Assembly: GCA_963836405.1 (NCBI GenBank)
Contig: CAWIJL010000018.1
Location: forward strand, 186,001 to 250,000
Length of the DNA stretch: 64,000 nucleotides
From: CAWIJJ01 sp963836405
GTDB taxonomy: Bacteria > Acidobacteriota > Terriglobia > Bryobacterales > Bryobacteraceae
Direction: 5' to 3'
Shown: one piece after another, positions 46,644 to 55,397 of the stretch
Position numbering within the stretch: position 1 is the first letter of the stretch
Layout of the letters: each line of letters opens with the position of its first letter
Notes under the pieces: generated by a model
Database searches by the model: none
The model's input: only the letters and a program-made list of their open reading frames with translations
Told to the model about the DNA's origin: nothing
Program-made: the position numbers and the translations under genes

Positions 46644-47618
46644 TTACGGGATCGACTCGTACACCACGTAGCCGAACTGTTTGGAATCGGGCGACCAGGA
46701 ATTCACGTTGATCGTCCCCTGTCCGCCGAAAATCTTCACCACGGTTTCGATCGGCGCCGCTTTCAGCGTGTTCCCGGGCATCGGCATCATGCGCAGTTGA
46801 ATCTCCATGCGGCCGTTGTGGTTGGTCGTTCCGGCGGGAAACGAGAGGAATACCAGCAGCTTCCCGTTCGGAGAGGGATGCGGGAACCAGTCCTCCCATT
46901 CGTCGTTGGTCACGCGTTCGGCCTTGGCGTCGTCAGGGCCGGCGCCGCCGAACGGAATCCGCCAGATGTTCCACCCGCCGCCGCGATCGGAGTTGAAATA
47001 GATCCACTTCCCGTCCGGCGAATAATCCGGGCCGTCGTCGTAGCCCGCATCCATCGTCAGCCGTTCTTCGGGGCCGCCGGCAAACGGAATGCGATAGACG
47101 TCGTAGCTGCTGCCGTTGCGCTGTGCCACGTAAGACAGGTACTTGCCGTCCGGCGACCAGCCGTGAAAGTAGCTCGGCGAAACCGTCGTCACCTGCCGCA
47201 CGTTGCTGCCGTCGGCCGCCGCCACGTACACGTTGGAGCCGCGCGATGTCGGAGACGAAGCCGAGATCGCCAGCCATTTGCCGTCGCGCGAGAAGTCGTG
47301 GTCGTTGTTCGCCCGCAGTTCCGGATTGATCGCCAGTTTCTCGGGCGCGCCCTTGCCATCCACCGCGATTCGGTACAGCGCGCCGCCTGAATTCGCCACC
47401 AGGAACTTGCCGTCCCGCGTCCAGTTGGGCGCTTCCCACACTTCATCGGCCGTGTGCACCACGCGCGTCTGTTTGGTGGCCAGAGTGTAAATCGTGATCC
47501 TGCTCCGGTATCGCTGCTGGGCCGCCTTGCCGGCCGCTTTCTTGGGGGCCGGCGCCGGTGTCTGCGCGAGCGCCAGAGTCAGGCCGGCCATGGCCAGGGC
47601 AAAAATCCGCAGGTTCAT
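46644..47618 (-). CDS. Secreted TolB-like PD40 beta-propeller protein
   Basis: A 324-residue protein with a signal peptide (MNLRIFALAMAGLTLALAQ) and repeated WD40-like PD40 units such as 'DFSRDGKWLAISASSP', 'GWSPDGKYLSYVAQRNG', 'DYSPDGKWIYFNSDRGGG' and 'PHPSPNGKLLVFLSFPAG'. This forms a six-bladed propeller like the TolB C-terminal domain. Function is unknown; it may be a binding protein. GGAAGGAG precedes the ATG. It is convergent with the GH78 gene (5 bases between stops). Confidence 0.87.
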   Translation of the reverse strand: MNLRIFALAMAGLTLALAQTPAPAPKKAAGKAAQQRYRSRITIYTLATKQTRVVHTADEVWEAPNWTRDGKFLVANSGGALYRIAVDGKGAPEKLAINPELRANNDHDFSRDGKWLAISASSPTSRGSNVYVAAADGSNVRQVTTVSPSYFHGWSPDGKYLSYVAQRNGSSYDVYRIPFAGGPEERLTMDAGYDDGPDYSPDGKWIYFNSDRGGGWNIWRIPFGGAGPDDAKAERVTNDEWEDWFPHPSPNGKLLVFLSFPAGTTNHNGRMEIQLRMMPMPGNTLKAAPIETVVKIFGGQGTINVNSWSPDSKQFGYVVYESIP

Positions 47619-47646
47619 AAAAACTCCTTCCGATCGGGAACGGCTT

Positions 47647-48138
47647 CTAATACGGACGTCGCCCTATTATATTGCCCGGCGGGTCGTAATTGCAGACCCA
47701 AACCTCCCGGAATGAGCTGCGGGCGACGGCGCATCCCACTTCCCGCGTGTCGCGCCAGACGATCTGGGTGTAGTGCCCGCACTTGCCGCGGCACGTATTT
47801 TGCCGCCGGTTGTAGTCGCTCGCTTCCGCCGTCCAGTTCGCCACAACTTCGCGCGCGCCGATCCTGCCCCCGCGGATCTCGTACATGTTCTCGCCGTAGA
47901 AGTTCCTCGGCCGGTGCAGGAACGCGCCGTTGAGCAGCAGCGTCATCGCCCAGTTGGAGGCGACATCCGCCAGCTTGGCGGACCAGTGCAGCGGCGGCAG
48001 TCCGAGTTTCTCGCGCACCTGGTTGTGCGCCTCCAGCATCTCGCGCTGGATGGATTTGTCCGCGCCCCGCGCCGGCGCCCCGGCACAGAGCGCCGCCATT
48101 GCCAGCACTGCCATTCGCGAACGAAACCCCCGCCCCAT
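47647..48138 (-). CDS. Secreted CAP (SCP/PR-1) domain protein
   Basis: A 163-residue protein with a signal peptide and one CAP domain: 'LEAHNQVREKLGLPPLHWSAKLADVASNWA', 'GENMYEIRGG', 'CGHYTQIVWRDTREVGCAV' and 'VWVCNYDPPGN'. The CAP histidines and glutamate are present. These secreted proteins bind lipids or carbohydrates. The extended -10 TGCTACATT ends 9 bases before the ATG. Confidence 0.9.
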   Translation of the reverse strand: MGRGFRSRMAVLAMAALCAGAPARGADKSIQREMLEAHNQVREKLGLPPLHWSAKLADVASNWAMTLLLNGAFLHRPRNFYGENMYEIRGGRIGAREVVANWTAEASDYNRRQNTCRGKCGHYTQIVWRDTREVGCAVARSSFREVWVCNYDPPGNIIGRRPY

Positions 48139-48168
48139 GCTACGGCCAATGTAGCATGCGCGTTCCGC

Positions 48169-49802
48169 TCAGAGCTTGAGTTCCCAGCCCTTGCGAAGTA
48201 CCGGCTTCACCCAACGGTTGGCGTCCTGATTATTGGTGACTTCGCCCTTGGCGTTATCCCACAGCAGTTTGCCTTCGTAGTGCGTGGCCACCGCTCCCAT
48301 CACCAGCCACTCTGTGTAAGGTCCGCCGATGTTGAAGTTCGAGCAGGCCGGAGCGCCGCCCTTGCAGGCCCGCACCCAGTCCCGCGCGTGCGCCGAGCCG
48401 TTGTCCCCGGTACTCGCTCCCGGCGACCGCTGCAGGTAGAAGCTTGTACTCGGCCCAGCGCGGAACCGGGCAGCAGGCCCACCCCTTCGCCTCGCCCGCT
48501 CGTTCCCAGGTAGCCCTTGGACCCGACGAAGATCAGGTTGTAGCCCGAGGAAACCGGTCCGCCGCCGCGCCCGCCTTGAGGCGCTGCCGCCGCCCGTCCC
48601 GCCGCCGGTGTGGGAGCCCCCGCCCGTCCGCCGCGCCCTCCTTGCGGCCCGACCTGCGGCCCGGCGCCCGGAGTTTTGCGCGCCTCCTCAGCCGTTCCGG
48701 GCGGCAGGTAGGCGTCGCCCTGAACGTTGTCGTTCCAGTAGACCGTCACTGGCGGCATGTTCCCGCGCGCCGCGAATTCGTACTTCACGGCGTTCCTCAC
48801 CGGATACGTGAACGGGCTGACGCCTTCCCGCTTGATCGCCTCCACGCTGACCAGGCTCGCCGGGCTCAGCCGCAGACCCCAATTGGCGGGACCCAGAATG
48901 TGCACCCCCCAATCACCGAATAGTCCGCTGCCGAAATCGAAGAAGCCCCGCCAGTTGAAAGGCATGTAGAATCCAAACGGGGACTGTCCGCCTCCGCCCC
49001 CGCCGCGTCCTGGGCGCCCGGCCGCGGCACCCCCAGGCGCCGTGGCGGCCGCAGGTGCCGGGTTCCGTCCCGCGTTCATGAACTCCGCGGCATAAGCCCG
49101 ATATTCGTCGTCCCCCGCCGTGTACGGCCGCGCCGCCGCGCCTCCCAGCCACAGGTCCCAATCCACGCTCTCCGGCACCGGCGTTGGCGGCGGAATCTTC
49201 TGCATTCCCTGCGGCCACCCCGGACGGCCGTGCCATGCGTGCACTTCCCGCACTTCTCCGATCTCGCCCGACCACAGAATCTCGCAGGCCACCCGCGTGG
49301 CATCGTGCGAATATCCCTGGTTGCCCATTTGCGTCGCGACTTTATATTTCTCCGCCGCCTGCGTTAGCAATCGCGCCTCCCACGGCGTGCGCGTCAGCGG
49401 CTTCTCCACGTACACGTGCTTGCCGTTCTCCATGCACGCCAGCGCGCAGGTGGCATGCATGTGATCCGCCGTGCCGATCACCACCGCGTCGATGTCCTTG
49501 CCCGACTTGTCCAGCATCTGCCGGAAGTCTTTGTACTTGACGGCGTTCGGCCAGCGCGTGAAGCCCTGCGCGCCGCGCGTCCAGTCCACGTCGCACAACG
49601 CCACGATGTTCTCCTGGCCCGCCTGCGCCGCATTCAGGTCCGAATACGGCCGCCCGCCCGCTCCGATTCCGGCGATGTTCAGTTTCTCGTTGGGACTCTT
49701 GTAGCCCGACGCCTTCAGCGATTGCGTGCTGCCGAAACCGCCGCTCGGGATCGCGCCCGCCATCAGGCTGCCGAAAAAGAAATATCTTCTCGAAATTGCC
49801 AT
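48169..49802 (-). pseudogene. Tat-exported Gfo/Idh/MocA oxidoreductase, frame broken near the end
   Basis: A Gfo/Idh/MocA family protein of about 543 residues. It has a Tat signal (ISRRYFFFGSLMAGAIPSGG), Rossmann 'LNIAGIGAGGRPYSDL' and the catalytic 'KHVYVEKPLTRTPWEARLL'. Two low-complexity Gly/Ala/Pro-rich inserts break the alpha/beta C-terminal domain (49000-49065 and 48555-48660). Between about 48415 and 48470 the reading passes through at least two other frames ('WAEYKLLP', then 'SPGASTGDNGSAHARDWVRACK') and ends 'ANRWVKPVLRKGWELKL'. Substrate would be a sugar or sugar acid in the periplasm. TGGAGG precedes the ATG. Confidence 0.85.
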
Positions 49803-50452
49803 AATCGGAACCTCCATTCCGCAGCTCACCGCCCTGCGAAAAATGGCGACACCTCCCGGCACTTCCTTTATGTTCCACTACCAGACCACTGTTGCTGTGT
49901 TTTCCGCCGCTCTCTGAGAGGGAGTTGGAATCTGTGAGAACTCTTGAGAACGTCTGAGAAACATCGAGACTGCGTGGGAATTGCTGGGAATCTGCGGGAA
50001 TCAGCGACAAGGGTCGGCACACAGCGGGCGCACCGCGAGCCGCGAGTATGGCGCTTCACCCGGAACTCCTTTTCATGCGTTGGACCGTCACTATCGCGAG
50101 CGGCTGTTCAGTTCCCTCTTCGTCCATAGGACTTTGGATCCTGAAGAGGCAAGGGCTAACGCCGCGACGGACGCAATCAACGTTGTAGGAATGCGCGTCA
50201 CGTTCCAGGGAAATGAAGTAGGACGGGCATTACGGGCGCAGGAATTACTATGCAAGCTCTCGAAGAAAAGTCTGCCTTGGCTGGCGTCCACCAGGAATCC
50301 CTGACCTGTTTGGGTCCCTGTATGCGCTTTCAGAAAATCGATTGACAGGCCCACGTCCGCGTGGTACAGCTAGGGCGGTGCGATGCGACCAGCCTGAGCC
50401 ATGGTGTGCTTTGGCTCGCCGTCGACGTACCCTTGTCTTGAAAGGAGACTTC
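49803..50452. other. 650-base gap with a possible gene remnant
   Basis: This is the longest gap without a confident gene. The left third should hold the promoter of the Gfo/Idh gene. At 49915-50015 short degenerate repeats of the GGAATCTG-nGGGAA kind occur, of no clear meaning. On the plus strand 50071-50304 encodes the protein-like text 'LDRHYRERLFSSLFVHRTLD' to 'LCKLSKKSLPWLASTRNP', which has no start codon with a ribosome site and no recognised family. It may be the end of a lost gene. Confidence 0.35.
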
Positions 50453-51722
50453 ATGAAGTCTACGCTGATACTGTTGGCACTGGGCGCCGCAGGTCTCTGC
50501 TGGGGACAGGCGCCACCCGACTGCAAGCCCAATCCGTTGAACGTTCCGGAGGCCAAGTACCCCTGCATCTTTCCGGACAATCGCGTGATGTATCGCGTGA
50601 TCGCGCCGAACGCGCAGGCGGTGCGCGTCGGGAATACGAACTTGACGAAGGGACCGGATGACATCTGGAGCGGCACAACGGCACAGCCGGCGGTGGAGGG
50701 TTTCCACTACTACGGCGTGAACATCGATGGGGCTACCGTGGCGGATCCGTCCACCCGCACGTACTTCGGCTCCGGATGGTGGAACTCCGGAATTGAGATT
50801 CCCGCGCCGGACCAGGACTTTTATCAGCCGAAAGAGGTTCCTCGCGGCCGCGTGAGCGAGCAGTGGTATTTCTCGAAAGTCACCAACGGGTGGCGCCGCT
50901 GCTTCGTCTATACGCCGCCGGGCTACGACGGGGGAAAGAACAAGTACCCCGTGTTTTACCTGTTGCACGGCTGGGGAGAAGACGAGACTGCCTGGTTCAA
51001 CCAGGGCCGCGTCGACTACATCATGGACAATCTGATCGCGGAGAAGAAGGCTAAGCCGATGATCATCGTCATGGACAACCTCAACGCGGTCAGGCCCGGT
51101 GACGAGCGCGAGGACGTTCGCCGGCCGAGGGCTGGTGCCCGATCCGAGCGATCACCCGGCGCCCCCACCGGCAGCGAGGGGAGGAGCGGCCGGAGCGGGA
51201 CGTGGGGCCGGCGGTCCCGGTGGCGCTCCGCCGGCGGCAGGCGCGCGCGGAGCGGCTGGAGCCCCGGGCGCGGGTCGAGGCCCGGGTGGGGGCGGACGAG
51301 GAATGATGGGCAACTCGGCCTTTACCGAGATGATGCTCACCGACTTGATCCCCATGATCGAGAAAACTTACCGCGCGCTTCCCGGCGCCGCGAACCGCGC
51401 GATGGCCGGGCTATCGATGGGCGGCATGCAGACTCACAACACCACCATGGCCAACCTCGACAAGTTCGCCTACATTGGCCTGTTCAGCGGTGGCAATATT
51501 CCGTCATCGGAAATCAAGGATCCGGCCGCGTTCAAGAAGCAGGTCAAGGCTGTGTTCTTCGGCAATGGAGAGAAGGAAAACAGCGGTCCGAGCAAAGCCG
51601 CTGCGGAGGAACTGAAGAAGGCCGGCATCAACGCTTTCTTTTACGAATCCCCGCGGACCGCTCACGAGTTTTTGACCTGGCGGCGTTGTTTGCTCGAATT
51701 TGCGCCGCTGCTGTTCAGGTAG
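50453..51722 (+). pseudogene. Secreted esterase D-like hydrolase with Gly/Pro-rich insert, one frameshift
   Basis: An alpha/beta hydrolase of about 423 residues. It has a signal peptide (MKSTLILLALGAAGLCWGQ), a CBM48/E-set-like domain (about 30-135, 'RVMYRVIAPNAQAVRVGNTNL') and an esterase D-type domain with 'YPVFYLLHGWGEDETAWFNQG', nucleophile Ser in 'AGLSMGGMQ' and final His in 'SPRTAHEFLTWRR'. An extra base near 51095-51125 shifts the frame just before a 45-residue Gly/Ala/Pro-rich insert. It resembles feruloyl/acetyl xylan esterases. AAGGAGA precedes the ATG. Confidence 0.85.
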
Positions 51723-51819
51723 AACTCGGTGGGGCAGAACTTTGGAGCCTGCCCCGCGTCCGGCGCAACGCCGCGCCCCTGACCCGCTGCTCTCGCGCCG
51801 AAAGCCGATAGCCTGGCGT

Positions 51820-52707
51820 CTATACCTCCAACGAGGAGCGGTCCCAACCGCCGAGGCGCGCGCCGGCATCGTAGGTGCTCTCGAGGAACTCGTACAAGTC
51901 CTGCTCGGGAGAGTCCGCGCGGCGCACGTCGTCGTACATCAGAACGAACTCGGAGAGCTGCGGGTTCCATTTGGCGGCTGCGGGCCGGACCGGCTCATTT
52001 TCAAAACCGGCGGGCTTGGGTACCGTGTAGGAATAGTAGGCCGGACCGTCGATGTCACCTCCTCCGGGCCAGAGGCCGGCGCTCGATACTTCGTGCGAAT
52101 AGGCGGGGCCGCTGATCACGCCCTTACGCGGCGGAGCGGGGCGCCCGGAAAAGCGCGTGCACGCCAGGTCAAAACTGCCCCAGAAGAAATGGACCGGACT
52201 GCATTTGCCGATGAACTTCGCACGGAACTGCTCGAAGACCTTGGCGCTGGATACCAGGATGCGCCAGAAACGATAGGCAGACTGCGCGTCGTACGAGCGG
52301 TTGGCGGTATCGCGGTCGAACGGCACGGGATCGGCAACCTCCTGGGGATTGACGTCGATTTGCGCCGCGATGCCGAGGGATGCCAGGCTGTCGAAGAGCC
52401 CCGTGTAAAAGGCGGCCACGGGCTCGGCTTGCAAGGGGCGGGAGGCCCGTGTGCCTTCGCTGGTGGAAATATTCAGCTCGTGTTCCTGGAAGTCGAATTG
52501 GATTTCAAAGATGCCGGGCGGGTACGGCACCGGGCCCGTGGTGAGGCCGCGGGAATTGACATAGAGCGTCACGTGCCACCAGTGATTCAAGGGCGGGGAC
52601 AGGGCCATGCGGATCTTGCCAACGATCTGCGTCCACATGTGGAGGGTGCGGTAGGTATCCTGCCATTCGTGCAACGGCAGCGGCGGCCACGACTCGGAGG
52701 TGCTCAT
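51820..52707 (-). CDS. DUF5996 family protein
   Basis: A 295-residue protein of the DUF5996 family, recognised by 'WQDTYRTLHMWTQIVGKIRMALSPPLNHWWHV', 'FDFQEHELNISTSEG' and 'HFFWGSFDLACTRFSGR'. The function is unknown. AAGGAAAT precedes the ATG. It lies four bases after the MBL-fold gene and is probably co-transcribed with it. Confidence 0.85.
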   Translation of the reverse strand: MSTSESWPPLPLHEWQDTYRTLHMWTQIVGKIRMALSPPLNHWWHVTLYVNSRGLTTGPVPYPPGIFEIQFDFQEHELNISTSEGTRASRPLQAEPVAAFYTGLFDSLASLGIAAQIDVNPQEVADPVPFDRDTANRSYDAQSAYRFWRILVSSAKVFEQFRAKFIGKCSPVHFFWGSFDLACTRFSGRPAPPRKGVISGPAYSHEVSSAGLWPGGGDIDGPAYYSYTVPKPAGFENEPVRPAAAKWNPQLSEFVLMYDDVRRADSPEQDLYEFLESTYDAGARLGGWDRSSLEV

Positions 52708-52711
52708 ATGT

Positions 52712-53722
52712 TTATTTCCTTGCGTAGGACTTCTCGTACTTGTTGCGGCTGTTGGAGACGGCGTACGAGCCGTCTTCCTTCACCGTCATGCGCAGCCATT
52801 TCCCCTGGCACTGCTCATACACGTTGGCAATGAAGGGGTCGGCGGAATTATGGGCTTCGGCCCCCGCTACCGCGAAATGAAGCTGCCAGAGGTCCTCGAG
52901 GCCGGGCGTATCGTGGACGGTCTGCCAGGCGTCCGGGCTTCCCCCCTTGCGCGCGCCGTTGTTCATGACGGCCACGCGCGGCGAGATGGACTTCAGCAAC
53001 TGCGGCGAGTTGGACTGATCGATGCCGTGGTGCGAAACGACGAAGACGTCCACGCTGCCGAGTTTGTTGGCCGGGCAGACCAGGTCGTATTCCTTATTCC
53101 ACGTCAGGTCGCCGAGGTCCAGCATGCGGAAGCCGCCGAACTGAATCATGAGCCCGATGGAGCGCGCGTTTTCGCCGGGGTCGATGGCTTTCTTCTGAAA
53201 CGCGGCGCAGTCCGCACCCGGCTGTCCGGCCCCCGGCAGGGCGCGGCCGAGCGGCTCTCCGTTGGCCGCGACAACGGTGACCGAAAGGCCCTTGACCGGG
53301 AGTGTATCGCCGGGCTTGGCGAGCACGTGCGCGCCCTTGCTCGCGGCGTCCTCGTAAGCGGCGTACAACTGGTCGGCGGCACCGCCTTTTTCGACGCTCG
53401 GGCCGTGGTCCACGAAGTTCCGGATGGGCAGCTTTTGGGCCAGTTGCAGCACGCCGCCGGCATGATCGGTGTGATAGTGGGTCACCACCAGGTAGTCGAT
53501 GCGCTTCACCCCGGCTTGCCTGGCCGCCAGGGCGATGCGATCGGCATCCCGCTTATTGAACCCCGGCCAGCCAGTGTCGATCAGCAGCGACTCGCCCTCC
53601 GGCGAAACCACCAGCGTCGACTGGCCGCCCTCCACGTCGATGAAAAACACCTGCATGGTCTTGGCCCCATAGAGGCCGCCGGCCAGGGCCAGCATCATCA
53701 GTGCAATCCGTGGCGTCTTCAT
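52712..53722 (-). CDS. Secreted ComEC/Rec2-like MBL-fold protein
   Basis: A 336-residue metallo-beta-lactamase-fold protein with a signal peptide (MKTPRIALMMLALAGGLYGA). Metal ligands are in 'VVTHYHTDHAGGVLQL' (HxHxDH), 'MLDLGDLTW' and 'VFVVSHHGIDQSNSPQLL'. It resembles the hydrolase domain of ComEC-type proteins but lacks membrane channels. The substrate may be a nucleotide or nucleic acid. CACAAT ends 6 bases before the ATG, so the mRNA is probably leaderless. Confidence 0.85.
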   Translation of the reverse strand: MKTPRIALMMLALAGGLYGAKTMQVFFIDVEGGQSTLVVSPEGESLLIDTGWPGFNKRDADRIALAARQAGVKRIDYLVVTHYHTDHAGGVLQLAQKLPIRNFVDHGPSVEKGGAADQLYAAYEDAASKGAHVLAKPGDTLPVKGLSVTVVAANGEPLGRALPGAGQPGADCAAFQKKAIDPGENARSIGLMIQFGGFRMLDLGDLTWNKEYDLVCPANKLGSVDVFVVSHHGIDQSNSPQLLKSISPRVAVMNNGARKGGSPDAWQTVHDTPGLEDLWQLHFAVAGAEAHNSADPFIANVYEQCQGKWLRMTVKEDGSYAVSNSRNKYEKSYARK

Positions 53723-53820
53723 AGATAGATTGTGACGCGGCGCCTGCGGGACGCGCCAGTCCGTTTCGAAGAAGGCGGAGGGATGCGCGGTGGGGCAGCC
53801 ATTATGGCAAACTCTAGGTG

Positions 53821-54114
53821 ATGCCATCGCTCGAGTTCATGCGTGGCGTGTTGGGCGTGCTGGCGCTCGGCTGCGTGTACATGGCCGCCCGGTCGCTGGT
53901 GGCGTACCGGAGAGGCGCGGTGAAGATTGCAAGGCTATACGGCTGGATCCTGCGCGCCGCGGTCTGCCTGGGCGCGATCGCCTTTCGCCACGAGATAGAT
54001 ACGATCGATATCGGCATCTGGATCCTGGCGGCAATCGCGTTCGCGGCCGGTTACTGGGAGGCGTCGCGGCCGCGCAAACAGGAAGATCTCACCAGCCAAA
54101 TTTTCCCGGAGTAG
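53821..54114 (+). CDS. Small three-helix membrane protein
   Basis: A 97-residue protein with three hydrophobic helices (about 5-22, 42-58 and 65-80) and a charged tail ('EASRPRKQEDLTSQIFPE'). No family is recognised. A GTG one codon upstream is an alternative start. Its stop abuts the next ATG, opening the compact 53.8-58.0 kb cluster. Confidence 0.6.
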   Translation: MPSLEFMRGVLGVLALGCVYMAARSLVAYRRGAVKIARLYGWILRAAVCLGAIAFRHEIDTIDIGIWILAAIAFAAGYWEASRPRKQEDLTSQIFPE

Positions 54115-54495
54115 ATGCCTTTCCACTGCGCGGATTATGCGGGCTGGCTGCGCGATCTGCCGGCGGGCGCGCATCCGGCGGCCGAACTGGCGCGGCTGCT
54201 GGCGCTGGGCATGCTGGAGGCCCGGGTGGACAGCCTGCTGCTGCCGGTGCTGGTGGGTGCGCGTGACGATGCGGTGCGCCTGGATGCGGTGCTCGAGGCC
54301 CGCGGGATCGAACTCGGATGGCACCTTGCGGCGGGCTTCTTCGGGGAGCGCCTGGAGAGTGGCGCGTGCCTGCTGCTGCTCGAAGAAGACACGCAGGCGG
54401 GGGCCGCCGCGGCGCGCTGGCCGCGCTGCCGGGTATTCACGGTGGCGGAAGCGGCCGCGTTGCTACAATCGTCTGTTACATGTCCCTCATCGTAG
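54115..54495 (+). CDS. Hypothetical protein
   Basis: A 126-residue soluble protein rich in Leu and Ala with no recognised motif ('LLALGMLEARVDSLLLPVLVGARDDAVRLDAVLEARG' marks residues 28-64). It starts directly after the preceding stop and overlaps the PfkB kinase gene by 16 bases, so it belongs to the same tightly packed cluster. Confidence 0.55.
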   Translation: MPFHCADYAGWLRDLPAGAHPAAELARLLALGMLEARVDSLLLPVLVGARDDAVRLDAVLEARGIELGWHLAAGFFGERLESGACLLLLEEDTQAGAAAARWPRCRVFTVAEAAALLQSSVTCPSS

Positions 54496-55397
54496 TTGGA
54501 TCCGTTGCATACGACGGCGTGGAAACGCCGCATGGAAAAGTGGACCGCATGCTGGGCGGCGCCGCGACTTACATTTCTCTGGCCGCGAGCTATTTCGGTC
54601 CGGTGAAACTGGTGGGCATCGTCGGCGACGATTTCGCGGGCGCGGACGTCGACCTGCTGGCGTCGCGGAATATCGACCTGGCGGGCCTCGAGCGGGTGCC
54701 GGGCAAGACCTTTTTCTGGAAGGGCGTCTACTCGGCCGACATGAACGACCGCACGACGTTGCAGACCGATCTCAATGTGTTCGCGGATTTCGATCCCAAA
54801 CTGCCGGAATCGTACCGTTCGGAGCCGTATCTTCTGCTCGGCAACATCCAGCCCGCGCTGCAGAAAAGCGTGCGCGCGCAGATGCCCGCGGTGAAGCTGA
54901 CGGGCGGCGACACCATGAATTACTGGATCAACGATTTCCGCGAGGAACTGCTGGCCACGATCCGGGAGTGGGATTTCCTGCTGATCAACGATTCGGAAGC
55001 GCGCCTGCTTTCGGGAGAAGGAAATCTGCGGCGGGCGGCGGCGAAGATCATGGACATGGGCCCTTCCACGCTGGTGATCAAGCGCGGCGAGTACGGGGCG
55101 GTGCTGTTTCATGGGGGCTGCCACTTCATGGCGCCGGGCTATCTGCTGGACGACGTATTCGATCCGACCGGGGCGGGCGACTGCTTCGCCGGCGGCTTCA
55201 TCGGCTACCTGGCGGGACGGGGCGTGGAGCCGGGCAAGGGCGGCATCGATTTCGCCGAACTGCGCCGCGCCGTGATCTACGGCTCGGTGATGGGCAGCTT
55301 CTGCTGCGAAAAATTCGGCGTGGACCGTTTTCGCACGCTGACTCGCGATGAGATCGAGGCGCGCTATCAGGAATTCCAGAGCTGCACCGCGTTCTAA
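54480..55397 (+). CDS. PfkB-family sugar kinase
   Basis: A 305-residue ribokinase/PfkB-fold kinase. The N-terminal 'LGGAATYISLAASYFG' and the C-terminal signature 'DPTGAGDCFAGGFIGYL' with the catalytic Asp near residue 236 are clear. Relatives include ribokinase, adenosine kinase and sugar kinases, so the substrate is open. TGCTACAAT, an extended -10 motif, ends 10 bases before the ATG inside the previous gene. The end overlaps the next gene by 50 bases. Confidence 0.9.
   Translation: MSLIVVGSVAYDGVETPHGKVDRMLGGAATYISLAASYFGPVKLVGIVGDDFAGADVDLLASRNIDLAGLERVPGKTFFWKGVYSADMNDRTTLQTDLNVFADFDPKLPESYRSEPYLLLGNIQPALQKSVRAQMPAVKLTGGDTMNYWINDFREELLATIREWDFLLINDSEARLLSGEGNLRRAAAKIMDMGPSTLVIKRGEYGAVLFHGGCHFMAPGYLLDDVFDPTGAGDCFAGGFIGYLAGRGVEPGKGGIDFAELRRAVIYGSVMGSFCCEKFGVDRFRTLTRDEIEARYQEFQSCTAF

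Noticed and set aside
44616..47390. 924-codon plus-strand frame overlapping GH78 and the TolB-like gene
   Set aside because: Composition is dominated by Arg, Pro, His and Ala and it covers genes on both strands; GH78 in another frame is a clear match.
49915..50030. Short GGAATCTG-type repeats resembling a small repeat array
   Set aside because: Copies are irregular in length and spacing and lack unique spacers, so this is not a CRISPR array; no cas gene is present.
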